A stretch of 64,000 nt of DNA from Cryptomeria japonica (Eukaryota; Streptophyta; Pinopsida; Cupressales; Cupressaceae). The stretch lies in NCBI RefSeq assembly GCF_030272615.1, contig NC_081408.1, forward strand, positions 618,878,476-618,942,475, written 5' to 3'. Shown here in pieces: positions 45,931 to 57,092 of this stretch; positions within the stretch are counted from its first letter, which is position 1; every line of letters starts with the position of its first letter. The position numbers were made by a program, and so were the translations under genes. A model generated the notes under the pieces. The model was not told the origin of the DNA and did no database searches. It saw only the letters and a list, made by a program, of their open reading frames with translations.

Positions 45931-47778
45931 AAGTCCAGAACAGAGGTGAAAAATGCAGTGTTTACTTGAAATTTTTGGTGTTTTTGCATTCTGTTTTCTG
46001 TGCTTTGGATTTTGGTACTAATTATTTGTGCAGAATCTTGGCATACGCATGGCAAAGACTACAAATCAAACTAATAACATGTGTTATGTAGAATCGATGG
46101 TCAAAGACAAAAATCAAACCCCTAACTTGGGTTTTACAGGTTGCCTTGGAGAAACAACCAAACTGTGTGTTTGAGATTTTTAATTAGGCACTTAGTGATT
46201 TATAAATAGGTGGGAATGAACATTTGTTTGCTTTGATTGTTAAGTGTGACATTGGAGTAGGAGAGTATGCTCTCATCCTTCATAGGGTGATCAGAAATCC
46301 AGATCTTCATACCATGCTTGTGTTGTTGATTGTGTGTCACCTTTAGAGGGCCTGCCTTCCCGACCACTTTGCTTTTACAAGCAAGTGATAATCGTGAGAA
46401 GGGAATGACCCAAAGTGAGTACGGCTAGAATTCCTTGGCATTCTAACTCACTATAAAAAAATACCTGATGAGCGAAAGCTTTGAAGGAAGTGTTACGTGG
46501 GAATTGTAGTTACTTGGGAAGTGATGACCCTTGAACTCTTTCTCATATCAACATCTAAGCAGGGCCTCAAGGTCTAAATCATGCTTGCGCGACTACATTT
46601 GTTTGGTATCTTGATGGGCTTAATGTCTCAATCACGCTTGCGTGACATCAAGGAGTAATGCTTAACAGAAATCCTTACTAAATACCTTGTTTTTAGAGGC
46701 CAAAAACCCTTCTAGTTGCTTGAGAAGGACAAATTCGGATACTTGGAAGAGATACTAAGTTCACCATGGGGAGATTTCCATGGGGACTGATGCTTGGCTG
46801 CCCTGAGAAGTGAGTGCCGTGGAGGGGAGCCCGTGGGGTCAAGCATCTATGTATTCTCCTTGAATCTCATAATGAGTCTACCTCTCAAGTACCTAATGTC
46901 CTTGCCTACCATAATAAATGTGGGAATGAGCATGATTGTCTTGAGTCTAAGTTGAAATATCTTGTATTCTTTGCTTGTCAAAAGTTGAATTGCATCTCAT
47001 TTCAAGAACAAGGTAAATTGATCCAACATAAGATTAAACACAAGAGACATTCATCCAACAAAAGTTCAACAAAGTTCAAAACATCTTCAAACATGGTTGC
47101 CAAACATTTGTCAAAATCTTGTCTCAACATTCATGTCACTTAGGTTTAGGCTCATCCTAGGTTTGCATTTTGCAAAGTTCATTGTCAAGTACCAAGGTTA
47201 GATTTCACCTAAGTCATACTCCTTTCAATAGGGATCATCCATTTGCATATGTCCTCTTGCATTAAAGTCATACCATTGTCATCCATTTATATTTGCATAC
47301 CCTAAGTCTCTTCATTAAGCTTGAGTCATTATCATATCATATTAGGGTCATTTTCATAGCAATTGTCCCTTTGCATATAGTGTCAAAGATAGGTCTTGTC
47401 ATACTTGAGTAATCCAAATCTTTGATAAACCCTAAGTCATTGTTAGGAAGTCTAGACCTTATCAAATCTTTTGTCCTTTTGTCATCAATATCATTTCGTC
47501 AAACCTAGCTTAGTATCCAAGCATATAGGGGAGACATTGTCATCTTGTCCTTTGTCAATTAAGTCCTTTTGTCCTTTGAGGTCTAGGTGTCATTCCAATT
47601 TCCTAAGGGTCTCTTTTAGATTTGTATTCAAAAGTTTGTCAAAATCTTGAAAAACAACCAAAAATATAGGTTGCATTCTTAACATAGATTGCATTTTTCA
47701 TTTATTTAGTTTGCATTTAGTTGCATATCATACATTATCCTTGAAAAATTCCAAAAATATTGCATTTGCATAAGTGAC
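45931..47778 (+). other. Long leader without recognised gene
   Basis: About 1.85 kb between the motif cluster and the sense ORF. A weak 109-codon frame at 46814-47143 has no recognisable motif. Conserved-looking phrases such as tgggaatgacccaaagtgagtacggc and paired 'catcacgcttgcgtgac' repeats (near 46585 and 46635) are seen. From 47150 on it is T-rich with many short CATT/GTC phrases. Splicing of the leader is possible but not shown. Confidence 0.5.
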
Positions 47779-50607
47779 ATGTCTATTGAAACAAGGTTCC
47801 AAGTGCCAATGATGCAACAAAGTTTGACATATCAACCGACAATGCAATCACAATTCTATCCAGCCCAACAACAAGGCAATATCGATCAAACTTTTTATGA
47901 TGAAACAAGTCTCCAAATACAAAAGTTAGAGGAGAAGCTAGCTCAAGAAAATGAGATATTGGAACAAAGAGTGAAAAACATTCAGAAGAATAGATCACAA
48001 ACGTCCAAAATGTTTCAAAAATTTCAAGGTCGAAATCCAAATATTGAGCCAATTGATGTAAGATCTCTTCTTGAACGCTCAGACATACTAGCTCTCCTCT
48101 CCCAAATAGAGATGATGAAACAATTTCAAGAAAAGAGCCAACAACATTATGTGCCTTCACATCAAGAACAAGAAGGTGTTTACTATCAAGAAGATTTTCA
48201 ACCATCACAACAAATTGTTCAACAACTCGAACATTTTTAACCATCACAACCAATGGTCCAACATATGCAACCAACACAACCAATGGTCCAGTTTCAACAA
48301 TATGTCCAACCAATTATACAATGTCCAGTCCAACCAATGGTGGAATATCAACAAGTTCAATCAACATATCAATGTCAACAACCGCCACCAAACATTCAAA
48401 AACAAAACTTGCAATATGCACCAAGCAAAGTTTCAAACATGTTGGAACAATTGAACCAAGTCCAATATCAAAACATGACATCAGACCAGAACCAAATCTT
48501 TTCCAAACAAGTTCAAATCCCAGATACAACTATGTCAAAACCTCGAAAGAAAGGTGGCTTTATTGCAAGGCTCTTAAGGAAATTACCAAGTGAGTTTATT
48601 GAGGAAGATCAAGATAATACACTTATGTCTAGCAATTCCTCATCCCCTCACAAACAAATTGACTCTCCAGTGGCATCTATCCCTACACCTTTAGAAGTTT
48701 CACAAGAACCTTCCACATTGTCCTCATCAAACAATACACCCAAGGATGTAATTATGAAAGAGCTATCCATAATTGATTGCCAAGATAATCCAATTCATGA
48801 TGCACATCCTTGTCATGTTTTAGAAATACAAGACCCAATGCCACCATGCACTTTATTGCCATTACCTATTTTAGAGGATCCCATTCAAAGTCCCTCTTCC
48901 TCATGTTCAAGCATTGATTCCTTGCCAGAATCCATCACAAATGTTCAAAGTGCATTTCCTTCATGCCAAAGCATTGATTCCTTGTCAGAATCCCCCAGGC
49001 ATATCCGAAGTCCAACCCCATGTCAAGAGGATAATTTAGAGCATGAAGAAACGTGTCTTGAAGAAGATCAAGATCAAGATCCTGAAACCTTATCATCCCA
49101 TCCAATTGTTGAGCAGGACCCCATCTTCCTAGACACTCATGATGATTCCCCTATTCTTGTCCATCCTATCCAAAGTCCTATTGACACTCCATTCCCCAAG
49201 CAAGATCAAGATATTCTATTCCATCCAATCCCAAACGATCCCCTTCCATTTCATGAAAAAAATGTCTTTTCAGATCCCATTGACATTCAAGATATCCCTT
49301 CCATCCTTTCCGATGATCCCATTGAAAGTCCAGAGCAAAGCACCTTTAAAGAGGATTCCAATGATCTTCCTCCTTGTCAAGATCAAATTATTCCTTTAAA
49401 TCCTCCACAAGATCCACTTGTTCCTCCATCTACTTGTCTAAATGCTCCATATACACTCCAAGATCGCATTTCTTTTGATGATCCCATTATTTCTCCCATT
49501 CCATCTCTTGAAGAGCCTGTCATTGAACCATGTCCACTACATGATCCTAATCCCCTTCATGATTCTAACGTGTCAGTGCAAGATGTTCATGAACCCTCGG
49601 CATGCATAATGGATTCTTCCACTTTGGTGCAATCCAATCCACTTCAAGATCTCATTATTTCTCTCATATCACATCCACCTCATAATGAACTCGCGTCTTC
49701 TTCCCAAAGAAAAGAGTATCCTACAAGTCAAGATATTCATAAAGGCAAAGGGGTAGACCTTCACAAGCAAGAACCCCTCCATATCGAAGAATATACTAAT
49801 GGTCATGGCTATAGAGCTCACACTCAAGGCATTGGTATCCCTTCAAAGTCAAAATCCAAATGTCCACCTTCCCCATCATCCCTTCCATCCATCTTAGGTC
49901 CTTATATCCCTTCGTCCTCTATGCAAGGTCAGCAAAGGCACACATCCTTGAGTAAATTTCATCCATCCAATAGAAGTCCATTTCATTCCTATCCATCCAT
50001 GCATTCCTTTCCCCCTCCAAGCAATTTGGATGCCAAGTATAAAAGTCATAAGTCTAGAAATCCACATGTATTCAAGGATCAACATGTCCAATATAATCGA
50101 CATGTCAAAACAAAGAACAATATGATCTATAAAGAAAAAGAAATATCCAAAAGGTCAGAAAGGCCCATTGAGCAAAATAAAGCAAAGTCAAAATATATAT
50201 GGGTTCCTAAATCCCTTGTGCAAGCAATGCACTCCAAGGAACCACAAAAGCATGAAAAATCAAAAACCATGTGGATCCCTAAGTGGCTCCTTGAAGCACA
50301 AAAGGAAACATCCAACTTGGCATCCAAAATTGCTATTCCTCCATCCAAACCTTCCAAGTCTATTTCTCCACCACCTTCTTCATCCGTTTTGGGCCCTTAT
50401 GTCCCAAAATCCATAGCCTTTCCTCCATCAAAATCTCAATATCCAAAATACATTTGTCCTCCATTAGTCCATCACCCCTCAAGGTGTGTGCCAATGTCGA
50501 TCTTGCGAAAATTTCTATCCACTAAAGCCCAATTCTTCCAAAACCCTATCCATTATCCAATGCATATTTTCCATCCTTCGATCCCTTTGATCCAATCCTT
50601 TGCATAA
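47779..50607 (+). CDS. Long Gln/Pro-rich LARD ORF of unknown function
   Basis: ATG at 47779-47781 opens 942 codons that are interrupted only by a TAA at 48238-48240; the frame continues unbroken on its far side. Residues 1-45 are Gln-rich (for example TYQPTMQSQFYPAQQQGN), 46-80 look like a coiled coil (LQIQKLEEKLAQENEILEQR) and 150-230 are Gln/Met/Val-rich. A basic KPRKKGGFIARLLRKLP patch follows, then some 400 residues of acidic Pro/Ser repeats built on DPI and IDSLSES phrases. The C-terminal part has a duplicated motif (KYIWVPKSLVQA and KTMWIPKWLLEA) and a duplicated LGPYVPKS/LGPYIPSS. It occupies the gag position but has no zinc knuckle. I do not recognise the family; it could be a diverged structural protein. 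Confidence 0.6.
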
Positions 50608-51560
50608 ATCCTTGCGTTAGTTTCATCTCATTTTCCATGTCCTTATCCTACCAATGTCTTTGAGCATACTTTTAAAGGTCATGGTCCATTCTTTTCAAGG
50701 CTACTATCCAAATAAAAAGATGCTTGAGTCCTTCTTCCATCCCCTATCATGTGTCCATCTTCTCTTGAAAAGGTCAAAATGAAAAAAAAAAAGTGAAAAA
50801 AAACAAAAAGGCAAAAAGAAAAGAAAAAAATAAAGAAAAATAATTCGTCCACTGGTGAAAACCTGGCAAACAAGCGCCTTGGGCAAGTACCGTGATGAAA
50901 ACCTGGCAAATAGGCATCATGCGTAATCTATGAACTCCTTGCACACCACACTTGGGGGCAAGTTTCCTCCTTCATATCCTATTTCCCTTCATTATCCTAT
51001 CATACCATGTCATTACCCTTCATATCCTATTGTCCCTCATGTCCATTTTCCCTTTCCACCTTTGATCTTGACAAGGCTGACGATCTTCATGAGCATCATG
51101 CATCTTCTTTGCAGCTTTCAGTCCATAATAGCTTTTGGTCTTTATCCATTTGCTTATTATAACCTTTCATCCATATTCCCTGGCTTATTGCAACTTTCTG
51201 CCACTATCCCTTAGCCAATCCCGACCTTTAGTCCATGTCCCTTATCCATTCTTGGTCTTGTTTATCCCATCCATATCTTATCACTATCCATACACTCTTT
51301 CTATTCCTTGATCTTGATCTGACATAAGGATGCAAAATTTAAACATGGTTTCAAAAACCTCTTGACATGTCCCTCATGCCATGTCATTGCTTTACATTGT
51401 CATATCCAGTCGCTTGTCCCATCACGCAATAGCTCTTGGAAATTGCATCTGCGTTGTCTCCATAATAAAAGGCCTTTGTCTTCCCTCTATCCACCATCAT
51501 TTCAGCAAGCCTATTTATTCACCTGTCATATTCCTTGCCTTGCTAGACACTGGGGGCAAA
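50608..51560. other. Spacer with A-rich tract and small repeats
   Basis: There is no gene. An A-rich, G-interrupted tract lies at 50779-50842. Two copies of gatgaaaacctggcaaa with following a(a/t)aggcatcatg-like sequence lie at 50852-50925. The rest is T/C-rich with repeated ccttatccatt phrases. Confidence 0.6.
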
Positions 51561-51569
51561 ATCCTAAAA

Positions 51570-51850
51570 ATCGAATAATGTCCTGAACAAATCATAAAAA
51601 TTGAAAAATGTCCTAAAAAATATCACAAAAATTTGAAAAATGTCCTGAAAAAGGTCATAAAAATCAAATAATGTCCTGAAATAATCCAAAAAAATCAAAT
51701 AATGCCCTGAAAAAATCTCCAAAAAATATTTAAAAATGTCCTGAAATAAATCTTAAAAAATTGAAAAATGTCCTGAAAAAAATCCTAAAAATTGAAAAAT
51801 GTCCTGAAAAAAATCTCTAAAAAGTCAAATAAAGTCCTGAAAAAATGAAA
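51570..51850. repeat. ~32-bp tandem repeat
   Basis: tgtcctga or a variant occurs at 51579, 51609, 51641, 51672, 51703, 51737, 51769, 51800 and 51833, with A-rich aaatcnnaaaaattgaaaaa between, a spacing of 30-34 bp. Nine units; composition over 50% A. Confidence 0.9.
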
Positions 51851-52956
51851 AAAAAAATTTCAAAACATCAAAATCCAAAAACAACAATTTCTCTGGCATC
51901 ACGCATTTTTGCAATAAAGTATTCCCTTTATGCATCGACAGATCACTGAGCATTCCTCTAACGACTCGCAATCAAACACTGTGCTTTAATAAAATCATGC
52001 TTTAACAGATGAAATTTTTCAATCAAACCAAACATTCAAACTGATCACAATTGTCATCTCAATCGAATATCAGTATCCAAATCATTTGTCCTTGTTCCTC
52101 TCATCATGGGTCTTATACAGGGTGTGGTATACTCGAAACCAGACTGTGTCCTATCTTAGACGGGGTACCACATTTCCTGAAACCAGATAGCATGATCGTC
52201 CTATCAACCCTTTCAACTTTTGACAATGAAGATCAGGATGTTTGTCTGATTTGCTTGCATTTGCGCATCTTATCTTTTTCTTGATTTATCTTTGGCTTCG
52301 ATCATGTTCCTATGTTGCTCGATGATGTCACTAAGTGATTTAGAGTGACCAGGATGGTTCATGATCCTTTTCTTTTTTGATTGTGATTGTTGCTTGTCTA
52401 TGATGTGTCGGTCTTTCGCAAATTGGGTTGCATTTCAGCTCTGGCCTTCCATGCCATGATGCTACGCATCCATTTTGCTACATAAAAATAAAGGTTCTCA
52501 CCTACAAAGTGCATTATTGAAAGCAAGTTTTTCGTCATCTCTAATTGTCCTCTATTTCTTCTTACTAACATTTCTTTCGTCAGTTTGGATAGTCAGTTCG
52601 GTCTAGTGCTCTGATTTCTCCATACATATGTTGCATCCTGCATTCATTGGTTAGTACATTTGCATTCCATCACATATTACATCAAGCATTTTATCCATTT
52701 CATTTCATAAATACATCAAAAATACATAAAAATACATCCATACATGTTCATAAACAATGCATAAGTCATCCATACATGCAAATAACATAAGTCATAACAT
52801 ATAGCATCCCATCATATCGATGCATCTCATATCACATATCATAATAATATCGGAGTACAAAATCGGACTGTTTGTCCCAAGTATGGCCCGCAGGCTGACT
52901 ACAACATGTCAAACTACATAATGTCCACTGTCTGTCATAAGGAGTACGTGCCTCTG
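51851..52956. other. Spacer between 32-bp repeat and PMD ORF
   Basis: There is no gene. Two imperfect gggtgtggtat/ggggtaccac phrases with ctgaaaccaga tails lie at 52118-52190. A catacat/cataaat-rich low-complexity stretch spans 52670-52830. Confidence 0.5.
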
Positions 52957-54801
52957 TCACTGGGTGCTCCCTCTGTCCTCCTCATCCCTGCCATGTCTTG
53001 TAGATGATGTCCCTCCTAGTCCTGGCTGTGGTGGTCTCACAGGTCCGCTCACCCCCATGCTACTCAATGACCCCCGAGAGCGTGACCTGCTCTTTGTCCT
53101 CGATTGTGCCCGATATGAAGGTGCTCTCTGCTCTGGTGGAACTGCACTCTCATATAGTGTCCTCCAATACAGTCTCTCCTCTCCGGTCTCTACCAGCATC
53201 TGTGCCATCTCCCGTGCACTCGCATCCCTAATCGACCCAATGAACTCAGTGACTCTCTGTCCCTCTCGCTGTGCCTGAGCTATGGCTGTATCTTGAGCCT
53301 CTGTGAGTCTGGCTATCTCTGTTCTGAACTGCTCATGCTATCTCTCCAATGTCGCAATATAGTCCTGCTGACTCGCTATGGTAGCCCTGCACATCTCCAT
53401 CTCCTCTGTCCTAGCTGTCTCCGGCTCTATGGGAATATCCTGCAATGTCTCCTGATCAGCTGAGTCTGGCTCATCATCATCCTCCCCACCATCATCTCTG
53501 TCATCGTCCTCCCCACCATCATCCCCATCTCCCTCATACTCATCTCCATCATCATCATCATCACCCTCGTCATCCTCCTCGTCCTCATCATCTCCCTCCT
53601 CTCCTGTGAGTGGGAAGTCCTCCTGTCTCCTCGGTACTGGAATGTCAGGATCAGTCAAAGGCACTAGCCATCGTGGTGCAAACCATATCTCATACTCCTC
53701 TGTCATCCCAGCATCTACCACATCTGACCACCAATCCCACTGTCTCTGCTGTAGCTGTGCAAAGTCGGCATATGCTATGTGTCTCTGAATCATACTCCCC
53801 CACTGACTCGTCTCTCTGTGAGATCGGGCAAAGCATGCAGTCCTCCTAGGTATATCCTGCGTCTCTCCAAACTGTCGTCTGACCCTCTCTGGTAGGTACA
53901 ACTCAATCACTCTCTGGCGATTCACTGGTCACCCAATCAGGTACCTCTCCTGTCTGCAATATGGTAGTTCCTCATGATCATCTGACCATCCGGGGCAATC
54001 TCGATATGGCCTCCATATGAACTCTCTCAGTCTGTCTAGCTCATGTCGCCAATATAGTATGTATCCAAATGGACCCTGTCTCAGTGCTCCCCCATAGCTA
54101 TACACATATGGTCGGTGTGGTACAATCTGTCTCTCTGTAATCGGTCGACATATAGCTATGTTCTCAAACGCCCATACCTGAAGCAATGTGACTCCACAGC
54201 TCAGAGTCTGCACTCCCTGATACGCTATCTGATGCAGCTGAAAATAGAGCATAGCCAGTACACATGGTCCCCATGCATACACTGTCCCCTCTGTCACCAT
54301 CCGCTCTAGTACCCTTCCCCAGCCAATAGGGAATCCATGTCCTCGTCTGTCACCTTCTAGAAGACATGCTATCACAACTGCTATCACCACATATCGTCGG
54401 TCATACTCGGAAGCCATGCTCTCCCAACCGATCTCCCTCTCAACAATGTCCAGCTCATCTGTGTCGCACTCAAATAGCCTGCACAATGCATCTCTACCTA
54501 TCACTGGGTCGTACTCTATCATCTCCCCATGTATCGGAATGCGAAGGATGCGCCATACATCCTCTAGAGTCACCGTCGCCTCTCCAGTTACCAAATGGAA
54601 TGAGGAGGTCTCCGAGTGCCATCGCTCTGCCAATACGTTAAGCAATCCTATGTTTGCCCTAATCTTGGGCATGTATGTGATATAATATATCCCCAATCCT
54701 GCTAATGTGTCTCTCTCTGTGCTCCTGAGTCTATGTCGTAGCATGAAACAGTTTGGTCGATTCTCCTGCGTGATCAACGGATACTGTCGACTCTGCACCA
54801 C
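52957..54801 (-). pseudogene. Plant mobile domain (PMD) protein, antisense in LARD
   Basis: One frame runs from 54801 to 52957 (about 614 codons) with just two stops (53926-53928 and 53338-53340). The first 220 residues match the PMD (PF10536) layout: DTLAGLGIYYITYMPKIRAN, LLNVLAERWHSETSSFHLV, GEATVTLEDVWRILRIPI, then ERMVTEGTVYAWGPCVLAML and LQVWAFENIAICRP. After it come WWSDVVDAGMTEEYEIWFAP, a long Asp/Glu run (about residues 330-385), a coiled coil and an Arg/Ser tail (AQSRTKSRSRSRG). No ATG is in frame at the start; a GTG lies at 54799-54801 and an out-of-frame ATG pair lies near 54810, so a start exon may be lost or frameshifted. PMD proteins include Arabidopsis MAIN and MAIL1 as well as transposon-borne forms; the molecular role here is unknown. 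Confidence 0.75.
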
Positions 54802-54964
54802 AATCGGGGCATCATTTTGTCAGTTTTAGGGTTTGCTCCTATGGGTTGCGTGTCCTCTTTTTCATGTCCAATCAGGGTGTTTTTCATCTACATTGGCCTA
54901 TCCTACCCTTCTCCCCCCTTGTCAGGTCATTTGCATGCAGTTTCGAATCAAAAGTGAGTCATTT
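54802..54964. promoter_or_regulatory. Possible 5' region of the antisense PMD gene
   Basis: The minus strand upstream of the PMD frame holds ATGATGCCCC (about 54803-54814), which would be the natural start if one frameshift is assumed, and runs back to the motif cluster at 54965. No clear TATA box is seen. Confidence 0.3.
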
Positions 54965-55090
54965 ATGGACTCTTGCGCCTGTGTTAGAGAAACTGCGCTT
55001 GTGTTAGGTAAATTGCGCTTGTGTCTTCCTACAGAAGACACAAGCGCAGAACACCTGACACAAGCGCAGAATTAGACCACACAAGCACAG
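54965..55090. repeat. TGCGCYTGTGT motifs in both directions, with hairpin
   Basis: Direct tgcgcctgtgt/tgcgcttgtgt motifs occur three times, followed by inverted acacaagcgca motifs three times. The central pair forms a perfect 15-bp stem (tgcgcttgtgtcttc with gaagacacaagcgca) around the 5-base loop ctaca, about 55014-55048. The same motif repeats near the 5' LTR (45812-45930). Confidence 0.9.
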
Positions 55091-55603
55091 AAGTCCTCTT
55101 TTGCATCCCCTGTGGGCCCCGCAACGTCCCGCAAACGAGTCAAATTCATCAAATTGAAAACATGGGTTTTCAAGATACATACCGCTGCTCCTGCGTCCTC
55201 CGGTCGTCTAAATGTGCGTACATGTTCCCCAAGGTGATCCACCATTGGAATGTTCGCCATCTCTCTGCACGTGTCCTTGTCTAGAGCAACAAATCCTCCT
55301 CTTTAGCTAGTGTAAATGAGCAATTTTCACTCTCTTGGTCCCATTTATAGATCTTTGTCAGTGCATAGATGGACGTGTGTCCTCTCCATCTTATGTTGGT
55401 CGCGGTCTTGTGCACCTTACATTGCTTGTCCTTCATGCATCCGATCTCCGATTGTCAGTCCGTTCGATCCTATCATCAATATCGATCACCTCTTTCCTGC
55501 ATGTTTCCGGCCAATTCCTCGAGGGGGCATGCATATGTCATTGTCATTGTCTGGGGCATTTTCATTATTGTTCTTTGAAACAATGCTTAAAATTGCATTG
55601 TCT
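55091..55603. other. 3' internal spacer of LARD element
   Basis: About 500 bp with no supported gene. Overlapping short frames occur in several phases and look fortuitous. Confidence 0.4.
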
Positions 55604-55618
55604 CAAAGAGGGGCAAAA
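55604..55618 (+). promoter_or_regulatory. Polypurine tract of LARD element
   Basis: aaagaggggcaaaa abuts the LTR start tgtagacacc at 55619, consistent with the plus-strand primer. Confidence 0.8.
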
Positions 55619-56748
55619 TGTAGACACCTAAAAATGGTCAAACGCTTGCGAGGTCATACTTTAACATTTGCGCATTGCCTCATTTTAGGTTTTTGTGTCG
55701 CATTAACATTTCTCCTATGATTTGCACTTGGTCTTTATCATTTGCGAACATCGATTCATTCTTCTACATTCTTCAATCATCTCGTCCTCAAATTTGGTCT
55801 TGTCGACAACATTATCCAATCATGATTTTGATCGAACTTATCTTGTTGCATCAATGTGCGTGCTAATTTGTCATCATTTTGGACATCGTCAATCCTAATT
55901 AGGGTTTTGTCCTTCTGTCAATCTTGCGATCGATTTGTCATCAATCATTATTCTCTTATCAATCTTATCATCAATCTTATCATTTTGGACATTGTCAATC
56001 CTAATTAGGGTTTTGTCCTCTTTTCAATCTTATCATCTGGCGATCGGTTTATCAATCTTGTCATTTTACGATCGATTTGTCATCGATCGTTGTCATGTTT
56101 GATTTTGTCATTTTGCAACCGATTTGTCATCGATCGTGGTCATTTCCAATCTTGTCGTCTTGCAATCTATTTGTCATCAATTCTTGTCCTTTTGTCAATC
56201 TTGTCATTTTGCGACCGATTTGTCATCGATCGTTGTCTGTCTCAATTATGTCAATTTGGATCAATTTGTCATTGTTCCTCGTCAATTGGTGCATTTCTCA
56301 ATCAAATCGTTTATCGCATTGGTCATTTATCAATTCAAAATCATGACATTAATTATCTTCAATCAAGACCTAATTGTCATCCTTGCATTTCTAATTCATC
56401 TTCCAAGGTTTTATGATTTATTCATTTAACCTAATTTGTCATTTTCTTCCTTTAGGATTAATAAATTATTTATTTATCCTAAGCCTTCTCATTACAATTA
56501 AATCTTTATTTAATTGGCTAATTATTCTTCCTCTTGTAAATTAATTAATAAATGACAAATTGTTAATTAATTTACCTAATTTCTTCTAGTTCCTAATTTC
56601 CTATTTTTTCCATCAATTTCTAATTCCTAATTTTCATCAATTTTAATTTTCTTAATTTCCAATTTCTTTTCCCTCCTATTTCATCTCCTAATTCCATGGG
56701 AATGACATTTCAATTTGTCATAAATTGTCATAATTGACAATCAATCAA
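55619..56748 (+). repeat. 3' LTR of LARD element C, 3'-truncated
   Basis: It matches 44068-45184 up to the phrase tcaatcaatcaa; the remaining ~500 bp of the LTR are absent. A 12-bp duplication (atcaatcttatc, near 55960) distinguishes it from the 5' LTR. A ten-base filler, gagaagatgg, follows, then the duplicated 118-bp flank. Confidence 0.92.
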
Positions 56749-56758
56749 GAGAAGATGG

Positions 56759-56876
56759 ACATATTGGTTAACATTGATTTCTCTGATTTTCTTGGTATTG
56801 GTGATCCAGAATATGTGTTCCTAAAATCTTTGGTGCTTCAGAAGATGTGTTGGTGATCCAGATATTTTAGGTTATT
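56759..56876. repeat. 118-bp duplicate of the left flank
   Basis: Sequence from acatattggttaac to gatattttaggttatt appears identical to 43950-44067, which lies directly left of the LARD 5' LTR. It is far longer than a 4-6 bp target duplication. Confidence 0.92.
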
Positions 56877-57092
56877 AAATATGATGTTGACTTGTATATC
56901 TCGCCTTCGAGACTGCACACACCAAATAGAAATGTAGTTTTGGCTTCTAGTAGTGTGAGATATTCATCAAAATAGCACCACGGTGTTGAGGGGGTTGAAA
57001 AGGTATGCATTTCTATTTTTTTACTCTCTACTTTTTGTTGAAAATATGGATTAAATTAGGTATTTAAAATGAAAGTTGTTTTAAATTTCAAG

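Larger units (their letters stand above)
44068..56748 (+). mobile_element. LARD-type element B/C with sense ORF and antisense PMD gene
   Basis: 12.7 kb. The 5' LTR is 44068-45690. A PBS-like site starts near 45696, the sense ORF spans 47779-50607, the antisense PMD ORF spans 52957-54801, a PPT lies at 55604-55618 and the 3' LTR is 55619-56748 (lacking its last ~500 bp). No protease, RT or integrase was found. The LTRs are very similar to each other, with a scatter of substitutions and one 12-bp duplication, so insertion is fairly recent compared with its neighbours. It sits in the LTR of the old Copia element. Confidence 0.88.

Noticed and set aside
46814-47143. 109-codon frame in the LARD leader
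   Set aside because: Possible but unsupported: no motif or repeat of it elsewhere in the window, and copy A is truncated before this point.
47783-48313. Minus-strand 176-codon frame opposite the LARD sense ORF
   Set aside because: It mirrors the CAA-rich codons of the sense ORF (giving Val/Leu); no independent support.
54115-54685. Plus-strand frames opposite the PMD ORF
   Set aside because: Shadows of the long minus-strand frame, which alone has domain content.
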